Of a stretch of 64,000 bases of DNA, positions 48,825 through 61,034 are shown in pieces. How positions within the stretch are numbered: the first letter of the stretch is position 1; every line of letters starts with the position of its first letter. The notes under the pieces were generated by a model. That model was not told where the DNA came from and did not search any database. It saw only the letters and a program-made list of their open reading frames with translations. Source of the DNA: Streptomyces sp. V1I1 (GTDB taxonomy: Bacteria; Actinomycetota; Actinomycetes; Streptomycetales; Streptomycetaceae); the NCBI RefSeq assembly GCF_030817355.1, contig NZ_JAUSZH010000001.1, positions 7,539,001 through 7,603,000 on the forward strand, given 5' to 3'. A program made the position numbers and the translations under genes.

Positions 48825-49793
48825 ATGCCCACCGCGCCCCCCGCACCCGTCGTCGAAAGCCCCGTGGCCGTCTCGGCTCCGCAGGTCGCGCCCCCAAAGT
48901 CCCGTTCCATATTCGGATACTGGCGCCTCTACCTCGCGATCTCGCCCTTCTACCTGCTTTTCCTGTGCTTCGGTCTGATCCCGGTGGGCTTCTCGCTCTT
49001 TCTGTCGTTCCACCGCTGGGACGGCCTGGGGTCGATGGAGTACGCGGGCCTGTCGCAGTACAGCTATCTGCTGAGCGACACCCAGTTCTGGCACGCCATC
49101 GGCAACACCCTGATCATCTGGGCCATCTCGACCCTCCCCATGCTCTTCATCGCGCTGGTGACCGCGGTGATGCTCAACTCCGCGGTGCGCTTCAAGAGCT
49201 TCTACCGCTTCGCGTACTTCCTCCCGAACGTCACCTCGGTCGTCGCGATCGCGATCATCTTCGGGTCGGTCTTCAGCACCAACTTCGGCCTGGTCAACGC
49301 CGTACTCCAGGGTCTCGGCCTGGACCAGATCGCCTGGCTGAACACGCCCTGGGGCATCAAGGTCGCGATCGCCTCGCTGATGACCTGGCAGTGGACCGGC
49401 TACAACGCGATCATCTTCCTCGCCGGTCTGCAGACCATCCCGAGCGAGCTGTACGAGGCCGCGCGCGTCGACGGCGCCGGGCCCGTGCAGACCTTCTTCC
49501 GGGTCACCGTGCCGCTCATGCGGCCGGTCATCCTCTTCACGCTCGTGGTGTCGACGGTCACCGGTCTGCAGAGCTTCTCCGAGCCGCAGGTGCTGCTCCA
49601 GACCACCGCCAACACCTCGACCTTCGCGGGCGGTCCGGACAACGCCGGCCAGACGATGGTCCTCTACTTCTTCCAGCAGACCTTCGACAACAACGATTTC
49701 GGCTACGGCGCCGCGATCGCGTGGGGCATCTTCCTGATCGTCGCCGTCTTCTCGATCATCAACTGGCGCCTTGTCCAGCGCCGGGACAAGTAG
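48825..49793 (+). CDS. Sugar ABC transporter permease (MalF type)
   Basis: A 322-residue permease with six membrane helices after a Pro-rich cytoplasmic start. The EAA loop that contacts the ATPase is ELYEAARVDGAGPVQTFFRVTVPLMRP when read in two pieces (about residues 210-236). The ATG lies one base after the binding-protein stop. No ATPase gene occurs in the operon, as usual in Streptomyces where MsiK serves many sugar transporters. Confidence 0.95.
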   Translation: MPTAPPAPVVESPVAVSAPQVAPPKSRSIFGYWRLYLAISPFYLLFLCFGLIPVGFSLFLSFHRWDGLGSMEYAGLSQYSYLLSDTQFWHAIGNTLIIWAISTLPMLFIALVTAVMLNSAVRFKSFYRFAYFLPNVTSVVAIAIIFGSVFSTNFGLVNAVLQGLGLDQIAWLNTPWGIKVAIASLMTWQWTGYNAIIFLAGLQTIPSELYEAARVDGAGPVQTFFRVTVPLMRPVILFTLVVSTVTGLQSFSEPQVLLQTTANTSTFAGGPDNAGQTMVLYFFQQTFDNNDFGYGAAIAWGIFLIVAVFSIINWRLVQRRDK

Positions 49794-54376
<4,583 letters not shown>

Positions 54377-54446
54377 GGTGAGAAATTACCAGTAGTCGGT
54401 GATTGCAGCCCACGACAGGCGTGGAGTTCGTTTCTACGGTTGCCGT

Positions 54447-55283
54447 ATGTCTACAAGCACCAGCACAAGCACCAGAACGGAGCTCCTGACCTCGGTCCGG
54501 ATGGCGCGGTTCGTCGCGCACGGCTCCCTGCGGATGGACGCGGTCGTACCGCAGGAGATGAACGACCGGGCGATCGAGGTTCTGTCCGCCGGAGTCCCCG
54601 ACGTGCCCTATGGCGCACCGCTCGACGAGGCTTTCCCCGAAGGGTCGTTCGCGCGTCGCCTCGTTGAACTCCCGCCGGTGGCAGGGGCGTTGCGCAGTCT
54701 GGTCGGCCCCGCGCCGACCGTCGACCACCATGCCGTGCACATCCGCCAACCCCACGAGGGCAACGCCCAGCCGCTGCACGGTGACGCCATCATCGACGTA
54801 CGCCCCGACGCCTTCGACGTCCAGCTCATGTACTACCCGCACGAGGTGACCGCCGACATGGGCGGCACCCTCAGCGTGCCCGGCAGCCACCTGCGCCGCA
54901 CCAACGAGAGCGACACCGGCCGCTACCAGAACCTGCGCGGCCAGACCCGGCTGACCTGTCCGGCCGGCACCGTGGTGCTTCTGCACCACGGCCTGTGGCA
55001 CGGCGGGCGCCGCAACGACAGCGACAGCCCCCGCTATATGTTCAAGATCCGCTTCAACCCGACCGTGCCCCAGGTACGCCTCTGGGACACCCGCGACCTC
55101 GACGATCCGGCCGTCGAGGCCGAGCTGCGTACCTCCTTCCCGTGGTACGAGCACGCCACCGGCCGGCTGGAGATCTACAACCGGGTCCGCCTCTGGCGCG
55201 CCCTGACCGGCGACGACTCGTTCGACATCGACTACTGGGCGACCCGCGTGTCCAACCGCCCGACCCTCGGGAGCAATGCATGA
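54447..55283 (+). CDS. Phytanoyl-CoA dioxygenase (PhyH) family Fe(II)/2-oxoglutarate oxygenase
   Basis: A 278-residue oxygenase. Metal ligands appear as HGD in PLHGDAIIDVRPDAFDVQLM and the distal His in VVLLHHGLWHGGRRN; the 2-oxoglutarate Arg probably lies in SPRYMFKIRF. The start (ATG at 54447, Ser/Thr-rich MSTSTSTSTRTELLTS) lacks a strong ribosome-binding site. An AraC regulator is divergent and a small gene follows with a 4-bp overlap. The substrate is undetermined; the family hydroxylates many small molecules. Confidence 0.88.
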   Translation: MSTSTSTSTRTELLTSVRMARFVAHGSLRMDAVVPQEMNDRAIEVLSAGVPDVPYGAPLDEAFPEGSFARRLVELPPVAGALRSLVGPAPTVDHHAVHIRQPHEGNAQPLHGDAIIDVRPDAFDVQLMYYPHEVTADMGGTLSVPGSHLRRTNESDTGRYQNLRGQTRLTCPAGTVVLLHHGLWHGGRRNDSDSPRYMFKIRFNPTVPQVRLWDTRDLDDPAVEAELRTSFPWYEHATGRLEIYNRVRLWRALTGDDSFDIDYWATRVSNRPTLGSNA

Positions 55284-55549
55284 GACAGCAGGTCCTCGTC
55301 CTGTATCTGGCGACCTCGGCGCTCGACTCGGAGGTGGTCGGCTGGTCCCGCTACGACGGCACCGGCTCCACCAAGCCGACCACGGGGGACGGCGACGAGC
55401 CTCCGTACGGCTCCGGCGTGGCCGCGCTCGAAGACGGCTGGCGGCTGTTCCAGGCCTCCCAGCTGATCCCGCCCCAGTCCGGCCACGAGTACGACACCTC
55501 CTTCCTCAAGCACGAGTTCTTCTTCGAAAAGCTCCACGAGGTGTTCTGA
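55280..55549 (+). CDS. Small protein coupled to PhyH oxygenase
   Basis: An 89-residue acidic protein: VLVLYLATSALDSEVVGWSRYDG, then PYGSGVAALEDGWRLFQASQLIPPQ and HEYDTSFLKHEFFFEKLHEVF. It begins with an ATGA overlap on the oxygenase stop, which argues that it is expressed. It has no membrane segment, Cys or known catalytic motif. I do not recognise the family; the conserved-looking aromatic C-terminus suggests a partner or regulatory subunit. Confidence 0.75.
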   Translation: MRQQVLVLYLATSALDSEVVGWSRYDGTGSTKPTTGDGDEPPYGSGVAALEDGWRLFQASQLIPPQSGHEYDTSFLKHEFFFEKLHEVF

Positions 55550-55555
55550 CCGGCG

Positions 55556-56143
55556 CTATGGCCGCGGCCGTCCCGCACTCCACGAAAGCCGGCGAGCCAA
55601 GCCCGGGTAGTCGATGACGAGCCCGTCCGCGTCGAACTCCACATCGCTGCGGTAGTCGCCCGAAGCGAACCGGACGCGCCCGCCGTGTTCGGTACGCCGC
55701 AGATGGGTGTAGGTCTGCGGTGACGCGTGCACGGTCAGGTCCGGCACCGAGACCCAGGCCATCAGGAAGGTCCGCTCACCGGGTGCCAGATGCAGTGCGT
55801 GCCGTCGCACCGGCATGGTGTTGGTGAGTGGGCACAGAGCGAGGTCGCAGTCGAGCGCGCCCTCGGCTTCCGGCAGCGGCTCCCCGTCGGCGGTCCACCG
55901 GCCGTGACCGTCGTGCCGCAGATGGAGTTCGTGCGAACCCATGGCGGTCGCGGCGTGGACCCGCAGCTCACGGGTGACGTAGTGGTCGCCGGTTTCGAGC
56001 TCGTACGAGATCCAGTGCGGATTGGGCACGGTTCCGACCGCGCGCCCACGGGCCAGCAGGGTCGTGCCGCGGAGCTCGATCCAGGAGGTCTCGTATCCCT
56101 GGCTCTCCGTGACTTCCCAGGTGATGACGTGAGAAGTGACCAT
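55556..56143 (-). CDS. Putative glycolipid-binding family protein (DUF1089)
   Basis: A 195-residue all-beta protein. The N-terminal WEVTESQGYETSWIELRGTTLLARG and central LDCDLALCPLTNTMPVRRHAL, with the terminal VRFASGDYRSDVEFDADGLVIDYPGLARR, are diagnostic of the glycolipid-binding/DUF1089 family when taken together. It is cytoplasmic (no signal). Function is inferred from the fold only. It ends six bases after the convergent small gene and is next to the LysR regulator on the same strand. Confidence 0.85.
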   Translation of the reverse strand: MVTSHVITWEVTESQGYETSWIELRGTTLLARGRAVGTVPNPHWISYELETGDHYVTRELRVHAATAMGSHELHLRHDGHGRWTADGEPLPEAEGALDCDLALCPLTNTMPVRRHALHLAPGERTFLMAWVSVPDLTVHASPQTYTHLRRTEHGGRVRFASGDYRSDVEFDADGLVIDYPGLARRLSWSAGRPRP

Positions 56144-56168
56144 GCCTCACCCTAACGAGCCGGAGTAC

Positions 56169-57125
56169 TCACCAGGTGGGAGCCTCGCGCAGCAGACGGT
56201 CGCGGACCAGGGCCAAGTGGGGGTTGTCCGATGCGCCAGGGCGCTGGACGAGAAAACTGGTGTTGATGGGCGGGTCGTCGGGCGTGAGCAGCTGCACCAG
56301 TGTGCCGGCGGCCAGCTCGTGCTGGCAGAGATAGCGGGGAAGCACCGTGATCCCGGCCCCGGCGACGACTGCCGAGAGCACTCCGCGCAGATCGGGGACG
56401 GTCACAGCGGCCTGGCCGGTCAGCCGGGTGCCGAAGACATGGCGCCAGTATCGGCGGGCGATGGGCAGATCCTCGGCGTACGCCACGAGGGGGACGCCGC
56501 GCAGTGCGGCGGGGCCCTCCGTCGCGATCCGGTCCTGGCCGGTCCGTTCCGCCCACTGCGGTGAAGCAACCAGGACGAACTCCTCGTCCGTCAGTGGTAC
56601 GGCGGTCAGGGCGCGGCCGCGCGGGCGGATGGTGGCGATCACCAGATCGCTGTGGCCGGCGCGCAGGCCGTCGAGGAGTTCGTCGGTGAGGCCGGTGGTG
56701 ACCCGAAGGCGTACGCCCTGCTCGACTAGGGGCGCGAGAGCGGGCAGCGCGCGCGTGCAGAGGAGCTCGGCGGGACCTGCCAGATGGACCGGATCGACGG
56801 GGCCGCTCTCGCCGGTCTGACCACGGACGGCGACGGCGACGAGGGCGTCCAGCGGGTCGGCGATCTGGGCTGCGAGGTCGTCGGCGACCGGGGTGGGGGC
56901 GACTCCACGAGGGAGCCGTCCGAAGAGTTCGCGTCCGAGCTGCCGCTCGAGGGAGCGGATCTGTGTGGTGACGGTCGGCTGTGACAGACCGAGCAGACGC
57001 GCAGCCGCGGTAAACGAGCCGGTGCGGTGCACGGCGAGGAACGTCCGCAGAAGTGTCAGATCGAGCGGGCCGTTCGGGGCCTGCCCCTGTATTCCCGACA
57101 ATCCATTGGATTCCCTATGCCTCAT
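56169..57125 (-). CDS. LysR-family transcriptional regulator
   Basis: A 318-residue regulator. The HTH is at about residues 22-75: LTLLRTFLAVHRTGSFTAAA, LLGLSQPTVTTQIRSLERQL, GRELFGRLPRG. The effector domain (about 105-310) has the periplasmic-binding-like fold with the LLPRYLCQHELAAG-type ending ITVLPRYLCQHELAAGTLVQL. The ATG at 57125 is favoured over one eight codons upstream. It is divergent from the DJ-1 family gene, with a dyad operator candidate between them, so it probably controls that gene and itself. Confidence 0.92.
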   Translation of the reverse strand: MRHRESNGLSGIQGQAPNGPLDLTLLRTFLAVHRTGSFTAAARLLGLSQPTVTTQIRSLERQLGRELFGRLPRGVAPTPVADDLAAQIADPLDALVAVAVRGQTGESGPVDPVHLAGPAELLCTRALPALAPLVEQGVRLRVTTGLTDELLDGLRAGHSDLVIATIRPRGRALTAVPLTDEEFVLVASPQWAERTGQDRIATEGPAALRGVPLVAYAEDLPIARRYWRHVFGTRLTGQAAVTVPDLRGVLSAVVAGAGITVLPRYLCQHELAAGTLVQLLTPDDPPINTSFLVQRPGASDNPHLALVRDRLLREAPTW

Positions 57126-57137
57126 GGTGTGGAGCCT

Positions 57138-57150
57138 ATTGGATCCCAAT
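57138..57150. promoter_or_regulatory. Candidate LysR-box between LysR and DJ-1 genes
   Basis: ATTGG-ATC-CCAAT is an interrupted palindrome starting 13 bp upstream of the LysR start. A partial copy (ATCCATTGGAT) lies about 30 bp away, at 57105-57115. The spacing and T-Nx-A form fit LysR-type recognition and activation sites. Confidence 0.6.
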
Positions 57151-57205
57151 GGCTCTTCGGTCTACGTTCGAGAACATCAGCGACCTTTCGACGGAGAGAT
57201 GTGAG

Positions 57206-57901
57206 ATGGCGAAGATCCTTTTTGTGGTGACCGGCGCGGACCACTGGACCCTGGCCGACGGCACCCGGCACCCCTCCGGCTTCTGGGCGGAAGAGCTCGT
57301 GGCTCCCTACCGGGCCTTCACCGATGCGGGGCACGACATCGCCGTTGCCACGCCAGGTGGTGTCGTACCCACCGTGGACAGGGCGAGCCTCGCGCCCGAG
57401 GTGAACGGAGGTAAGGAGAACGCCGACGTGATCGCCACCGAGCTGGCCTCGATCGCCGCCCTCCAGCGACCGCTGAAGCTGGAGGAGGCCGACCTGGCCG
57501 ACTACGACGCGGTCTTCTACCCCGGTGGCCACGGCCCGATGGAGGACCTGGCCGTCAACGCCGACTCCGGCAAGCTGCTCACCGCCGCCCTGGACTCCGG
57601 CAAGCCGCTCGGCGTGGTCTGCCACGGGCCGGCCGCGCTGCTCGCCGCGGAGCGCGAGGACGGCTCCTGGCCCTTCACCGGCTACCGGCTGACCGGTTTC
57701 ACCAACGCGGAGGAGACGCAGGCCGGCTTGGCGGACAAGGCGAAGTGGCTGCTCCAGAGCCGGCTCGTCGAACTCGGCGCGGACTTCCAGGAGGGCGAGC
57801 CGTGGGCCCCGAAGGTGGTCGTGGACCGCAATCTGGTCACCGGCCAGAACCCCGCTTCGTCCGCCCCGCTCGCCGCCGAGATCCTCAAGGTCCTGGGCTA
57901 G
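57206..57901 (+). CDS. DJ-1/PfpI family protein, Hsp31/HchA-like
   Basis: A 231-residue protein of the longer DJ-1 branch: KILFVVTGADHWTLADGTRHPSGFWAEEL at the start (read in parts), AVFYPGGHGPMEDL and the nucleophile elbow PLGVVCHGPAALL. These enzymes are chaperone-like or glutathione-independent glyoxalases that detoxify methylglyoxal. GGAGAGATGTGAG precedes the ATG. It is divergent from the LysR regulator, a common pair for inducible stress genes. Confidence 0.9.
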   Translation: MAKILFVVTGADHWTLADGTRHPSGFWAEELVAPYRAFTDAGHDIAVATPGGVVPTVDRASLAPEVNGGKENADVIATELASIAALQRPLKLEEADLADYDAVFYPGGHGPMEDLAVNADSGKLLTAALDSGKPLGVVCHGPAALLAAEREDGSWPFTGYRLTGFTNAEETQAGLADKAKWLLQSRLVELGADFQEGEPWAPKVVVDRNLVTGQNPASSAPLAAEILKVLG

Positions 57902-58143
57902 GTCGTGTTGTAGAAGTCGCTGAGCCGTCTGGTTGGTTGGCCGAGATTGTCGCGACCCGCCATCCAGATGGTCAGCCCCTTGGCGATGCGACGATACTCG
58001 TCTCTGTGACGACCTCGTGCTCGCGGCGGGTGGGTATCCCGCAGGACGATCTCGTAACCGACCGTGTCCAGGACAGCAACAGAGGCGAACCAGGCCGGAT
58101 CGTCCTCGGCGCCCGACTCGGCCCGGCGCGGACCGCGAAGCAC
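57898..58143 (-). CDS. Doubtful small ORF
   Basis: An 81-residue frame starting with GTG and ending TRRLSDFYNTT. The first half has coding-like third positions, the second half less so. The end motif and position between complete genes suggest the remnant of a longer protein. No family is recognised and no ribosome-binding site is convincing. Confidence 0.3.
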   Translation of the reverse strand: MLRGPRRAESGAEDDPAWFASVAVLDTVGYEIVLRDTHPPRARGRHRDEYRRIAKGLTIWMAGRDNLGQPTRRLSDFYNTT

Positions 58144-58208
58144 AGGCAGACTCCTTCGGTGGCGGTCCTCATGATCGGCGGGCGGCGATCACATTGTCTT
58201 GGCCGACG

Positions 58209-60356
58209 TCAGGAGCTCGTGAGGATGACGAGTTGCTGGGTCGCTCGGGTCATCGCGACATAGCGGTCGACCGCTCCTTCGATGCCCTTGCCGAACGCCT
58301 CTGGGTCGATGAGGACGACCAGGTCGAACTCGAGCCCCTTCGACAGCTCCGGGGTCAGCGAGCGGACGCGGGACGTCGCCCGGAACGTGGGATCGCCGAT
58401 GACGCAGGCGATCCCGTCGGCATGCGCAACGAGCCAGGTGTCGAGGATCGAGTCCAGATCCGAAACAGATCCGTGTACGACGGGGACGTCGCTGCTGCGG
58501 ATGGAGGTCGGCACATTGGCGTCCGGGAGCACGGCCCGGATGACCGGCTCGGCTTCCGCCATGACCTCTTCCGGCGTCCGGTAGTTGATGCTCAGGGAGG
58601 CCACGTTGATCCGGTCGAGCCCGATCCGCTCGAGCCGTTCCTGCCACGACTCTGTGAACCCGTGCCTGGCCTGGGCGCGGTCCCCGACGATGGTGAAGCT
58701 CCGGGACGGGCAGCGGAGCAGCAGCATCTGCCACTCTGCGTCGGTCAGTTCCTGAGCCTCGTCCACGACGATGTGCGCGAACGGGCCGTCGAGAGGTTCC
58801 GGGTCGGTGCCGGGCAGTGCGGTCTCGTCGATCAGGCTGTCCTGCAGGTCCTGTCCGCGCAGCATCGTCACCGCACCTTCACCGTCGTCATCGGCCGCGA
58901 GCACGTTGTCGATGACGCCGGCCATGCGCTCGCGTTCGGCGGCGACAGAGGCGTCGTGCCGACGCCTGCGCAGTGACGCCTCCGGGTCGCCGAGCCGCTG
59001 CCGTGCGGCGTCCAGGAGCGGCAGGTCGGACACCGTCCAGGCCTGGACATCCGCGCGTTGCAGCTTCCGAACGTCGTCGGGGCTGAGCCAGGGAGCGCAC
59101 ATCCGCAGGTAGGCGGGTACCGACCACAGGTCTCCGACGAGGTCAGCCGCTTCGAGCAGCGGCCACGCGCGGTTGAGTGTCGTGACCAGCTCTTTGTCCT
59201 GCAGCAGCGACTTCCGGAACAGGTCGGGCGAGACGTCGCCGTCGTGCTTGTCCATCAGGATCGTGACCAGCTCCTCCCAGATCTGGTCGCGCGCCTCGTT
59301 GTGCGGAGTACTTGGTCCTGGTGTTTCGAACGCCTCGGCCCAATCGTCGGCGCTCAGCCAGATGTCGGACCAGGAGGTCGTGACCGTCATCCCCTCGGTG
59401 GGAGGCGATTCGTAGAACCTGACGGCAGTCTCGATCGCCGTCACCATGTTCGCGGACGACTTCAGGAGGGCCACGTCCGGGTCGGTCTCGATCGCTGCTC
59501 CGGCTCCCTCGGCGACGAGGTCCCGAAGGGTGCAGGTCTGCACGCCCTCCTCTCCGAGGCTGGGGAGGACGTCGGCGACGTAGGCCAGGTAGGGCTGGTG
59601 CGGACCGACGAACAGCACGCCTCCCCGACGGTGACCGAGGCGAGGGTCGGAGTACAGGAGGTAGGCGGAGCGGTGCAGAGCGACGACGGTCTTCCCCGTA
59701 CCCGGACCGCCGTCGACGACGAGAGCGCCGCGGGATCCCGCCCGGATGATGGCGTCCTGGTCGGCCTGGATGGTGGCGAGCACGTCTCTCATCCGGGCCG
59801 ACCGGTTGCTGCCCAGGCTGGCGATGAAGGCAGACTGGTCGTCGAGCGCGGCGTGCCGTTCAAGCCCGTCAGCGGTGAACACTTCGTCCCAGTAGTCGCT
59901 GATCCGGCCGCGGATCCAGCGATACCTGCGGCGGCTTGCCAGGCCCATCGGGTTGGCGTGGGTCGCCGCGAAGAACGGCTCAGCCGCGGGGGAGCGCCAG
60001 TCGAGCAGCAGCCGACGACCCGCGCTGTCGGTGAGGCCAAGTCGTCCGATGTACATGGGCTCGGGGTTGTCCGCGCCGACGATGTGTCCGAGGCACAGGT
60101 CCAAACCGAAGCGACGCAAGGCGCGCAGACGACCGGTCAGCCGGTGAATCTCCATGTCCCGCTCCATGGCCTCCCGGCCAATGCCGCCGGGCGCCTTGCG
60201 CTCGGCATCGAGGCGGTCGGACAGTTCGGCGATCGCCTGCTCGAGGCTCTCCGCGATGGCCGCGAAGTGCTGCTCGTCGTCGGCGACCAGCATCGGGTCT
60301 GCTTTGAGGGAGAGGTGGTCGGGAAGGTCGAACGCGCTGGTGGTCAGGGGATTCAT
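58209..60356 (-). CDS. helR: HelR, RNA polymerase recycling motor ATPase (rifamycin resistance)
   Basis: A 715-residue HelD-class superfamily 1 ATPase. The N-terminal coiled-coil (about 25-75, AAIAESLEQAIAELSDRLDAE) that inserts into the RNA polymerase secondary channel is followed by a Walker A GGPGTGKTVVAL (about 220), DEAQELTDAEW as motif II, and VGDRAQARHGF. The C-terminal helicase motif ends AMTRATQQLVIL. HelR displaces rifamycins from RNA polymerase in Streptomyces. The ATG at 60356 has GGAG eight bases upstream. Five bases separate it from the stop of a truncated glycosyltransferase start, and a rifamycin-associated-element-like dyad lies 210 bp upstream. Confidence 0.9.
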   Translation of the reverse strand: MNPLTTSAFDLPDHLSLKADPMLVADDEQHFAAIAESLEQAIAELSDRLDAERKAPGGIGREAMERDMEIHRLTGRLRALRRFGLDLCLGHIVGADNPEPMYIGRLGLTDSAGRRLLLDWRSPAAEPFFAATHANPMGLASRRRYRWIRGRISDYWDEVFTADGLERHAALDDQSAFIASLGSNRSARMRDVLATIQADQDAIIRAGSRGALVVDGGPGTGKTVVALHRSAYLLYSDPRLGHRRGGVLFVGPHQPYLAYVADVLPSLGEEGVQTCTLRDLVAEGAGAAIETDPDVALLKSSANMVTAIETAVRFYESPPTEGMTVTTSWSDIWLSADDWAEAFETPGPSTPHNEARDQIWEELVTILMDKHDGDVSPDLFRKSLLQDKELVTTLNRAWPLLEAADLVGDLWSVPAYLRMCAPWLSPDDVRKLQRADVQAWTVSDLPLLDAARQRLGDPEASLRRRRHDASVAAERERMAGVIDNVLAADDDGEGAVTMLRGQDLQDSLIDETALPGTDPEPLDGPFAHIVVDEAQELTDAEWQMLLLRCPSRSFTIVGDRAQARHGFTESWQERLERIGLDRINVASLSINYRTPEEVMAEAEPVIRAVLPDANVPTSIRSSDVPVVHGSVSDLDSILDTWLVAHADGIACVIGDPTFRATSRVRSLTPELSKGLEFDLVVLIDPEAFGKGIEGAVDRYVAMTRATQQLVILTSS

Positions 60357-60360
60357 GCCA

Positions 60361-60504
60361 TCAGCTCCGATCCGAGGTCGCGCCCGCGAAGTCCGGCGGC
60401 GCGCACACCCGCACCTCGGCGCCGAGTGCCCGCAACCGCAGCGCGAATCCCACCACCGGCTCGACGTCACCGCACGACCCATAAACCGACAACAACAAAT
60501 GCAC
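60361..60504 (-). pseudogene. N-terminal remnant of a GT1 glycosyltransferase (rifamycin glycosyltransferase-like)
   Basis: The minus frame encodes 47 residues from GTG 60504: HLLLSVYGSCGDVEPVVGFA then LRLRALGAEVRVCAPPDFAG and a stop. This is the first Rossmann unit of GT1 glycosyltransferases, which are normally about 400 residues. GGGAG sits nine bases before the GTG. It ends five bases before helR, so it can act as a translated leader even though catalysis is lost. Codon use at the start (three TTG in a row) differs from neighbours. Rifamycin glycosyltransferases carry the same type of upstream element, which supports this origin. Confidence 0.65.
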
Positions 60505-60565
60505 TTCGTGAATCTCCCATTTCCGCAGGTTCTGGCCCTCGGCCAGCGATTCTGCGGCACGACCC

Positions 60566-60584
60566 GGGTCTTGCCGCAAGCCCC
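60566..60584 (-). promoter_or_regulatory. Rifamycin-associated element (RAE)-like dyad upstream of helR
   Basis: On the minus strand this reads GGGGCTTGCGGCAAGACCC, a 19-bp dyad with perfect CTTGC/GCAAG arms and one flanking mismatch. From memory it corresponds closely to the RAE found before rifamycin-inducible resistance genes. It lies about 60 bp upstream of the glycosyltransferase remnant and 210 bp upstream of helR. Confidence 0.8.
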
Positions 60585-60720
60585 CCGGTGCGCTATAAGT
60601 TGAGAGTGGCAAGGGGTGGGTACTCTCCTTTGCCTATTTCGCCCGCTGTGGACGGACAAGCCCTTCGCGAGGCGGCGACGCGCCACGTACGGCGGTTTCG
60701 TCGGCCCAGGAGGATCTCCC

Positions 60721-60888
60721 ATGGGCCTACATGCAGCCGCGGAACGAGAAGTTCGCACCCTCTTCAGCAAGGCCGGCTCGGACATCGTCGAGAGCGCCGC
60801 CATGAAACGTGCCCGAGCGGCAGGTGTTGTCCGTCGGAACATCGCCGTCGGCGCTGCGGCTGTCCCAGGCCGACCTGGACCACATTGA
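60721..60888 (+). CDS. Small ORF with a strong ribosome-binding site
   Basis: A 55-residue basic peptide begins MGLHAAAEREVRTLFSKAG and ends in a Pro/Gly tail. CAGGAGG lies seven bases before the ATG, the best signal in this 530-bp gap. I see no homologue and the last 15 residues look non-native, so it may be the truncated start of a lost gene. The rest of 60505-61034 contains the RAE and nothing else I can support. Confidence 0.4.
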   Translation: MGLHAAAEREVRTLFSKAGSDIVESAAMKRARAAGVVRRNIAVGAAAVPGRPGPH

Positions 60889-61034
60889 GTCGTCCTGGAC
60901 CAGCACTTTGTGAAACACGCCCCAGGCGCTGCGCGGGCCCGGCAGGCGGCGGATCGCCGAAATTTTGGCTCAAACCATCACGTACGCACGGTAGGACTTG
61001 CGTTCGAGGGTGGCTCGCATGGTGGGATGAGCCG

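Noticed and set aside
59058..61034. Plus-strand extension upstream of the DUF2993 gene
   Set aside because: The frame is open through helR only by chance; the real protein starts at 61035 with its acidic N-terminus and membrane helix.
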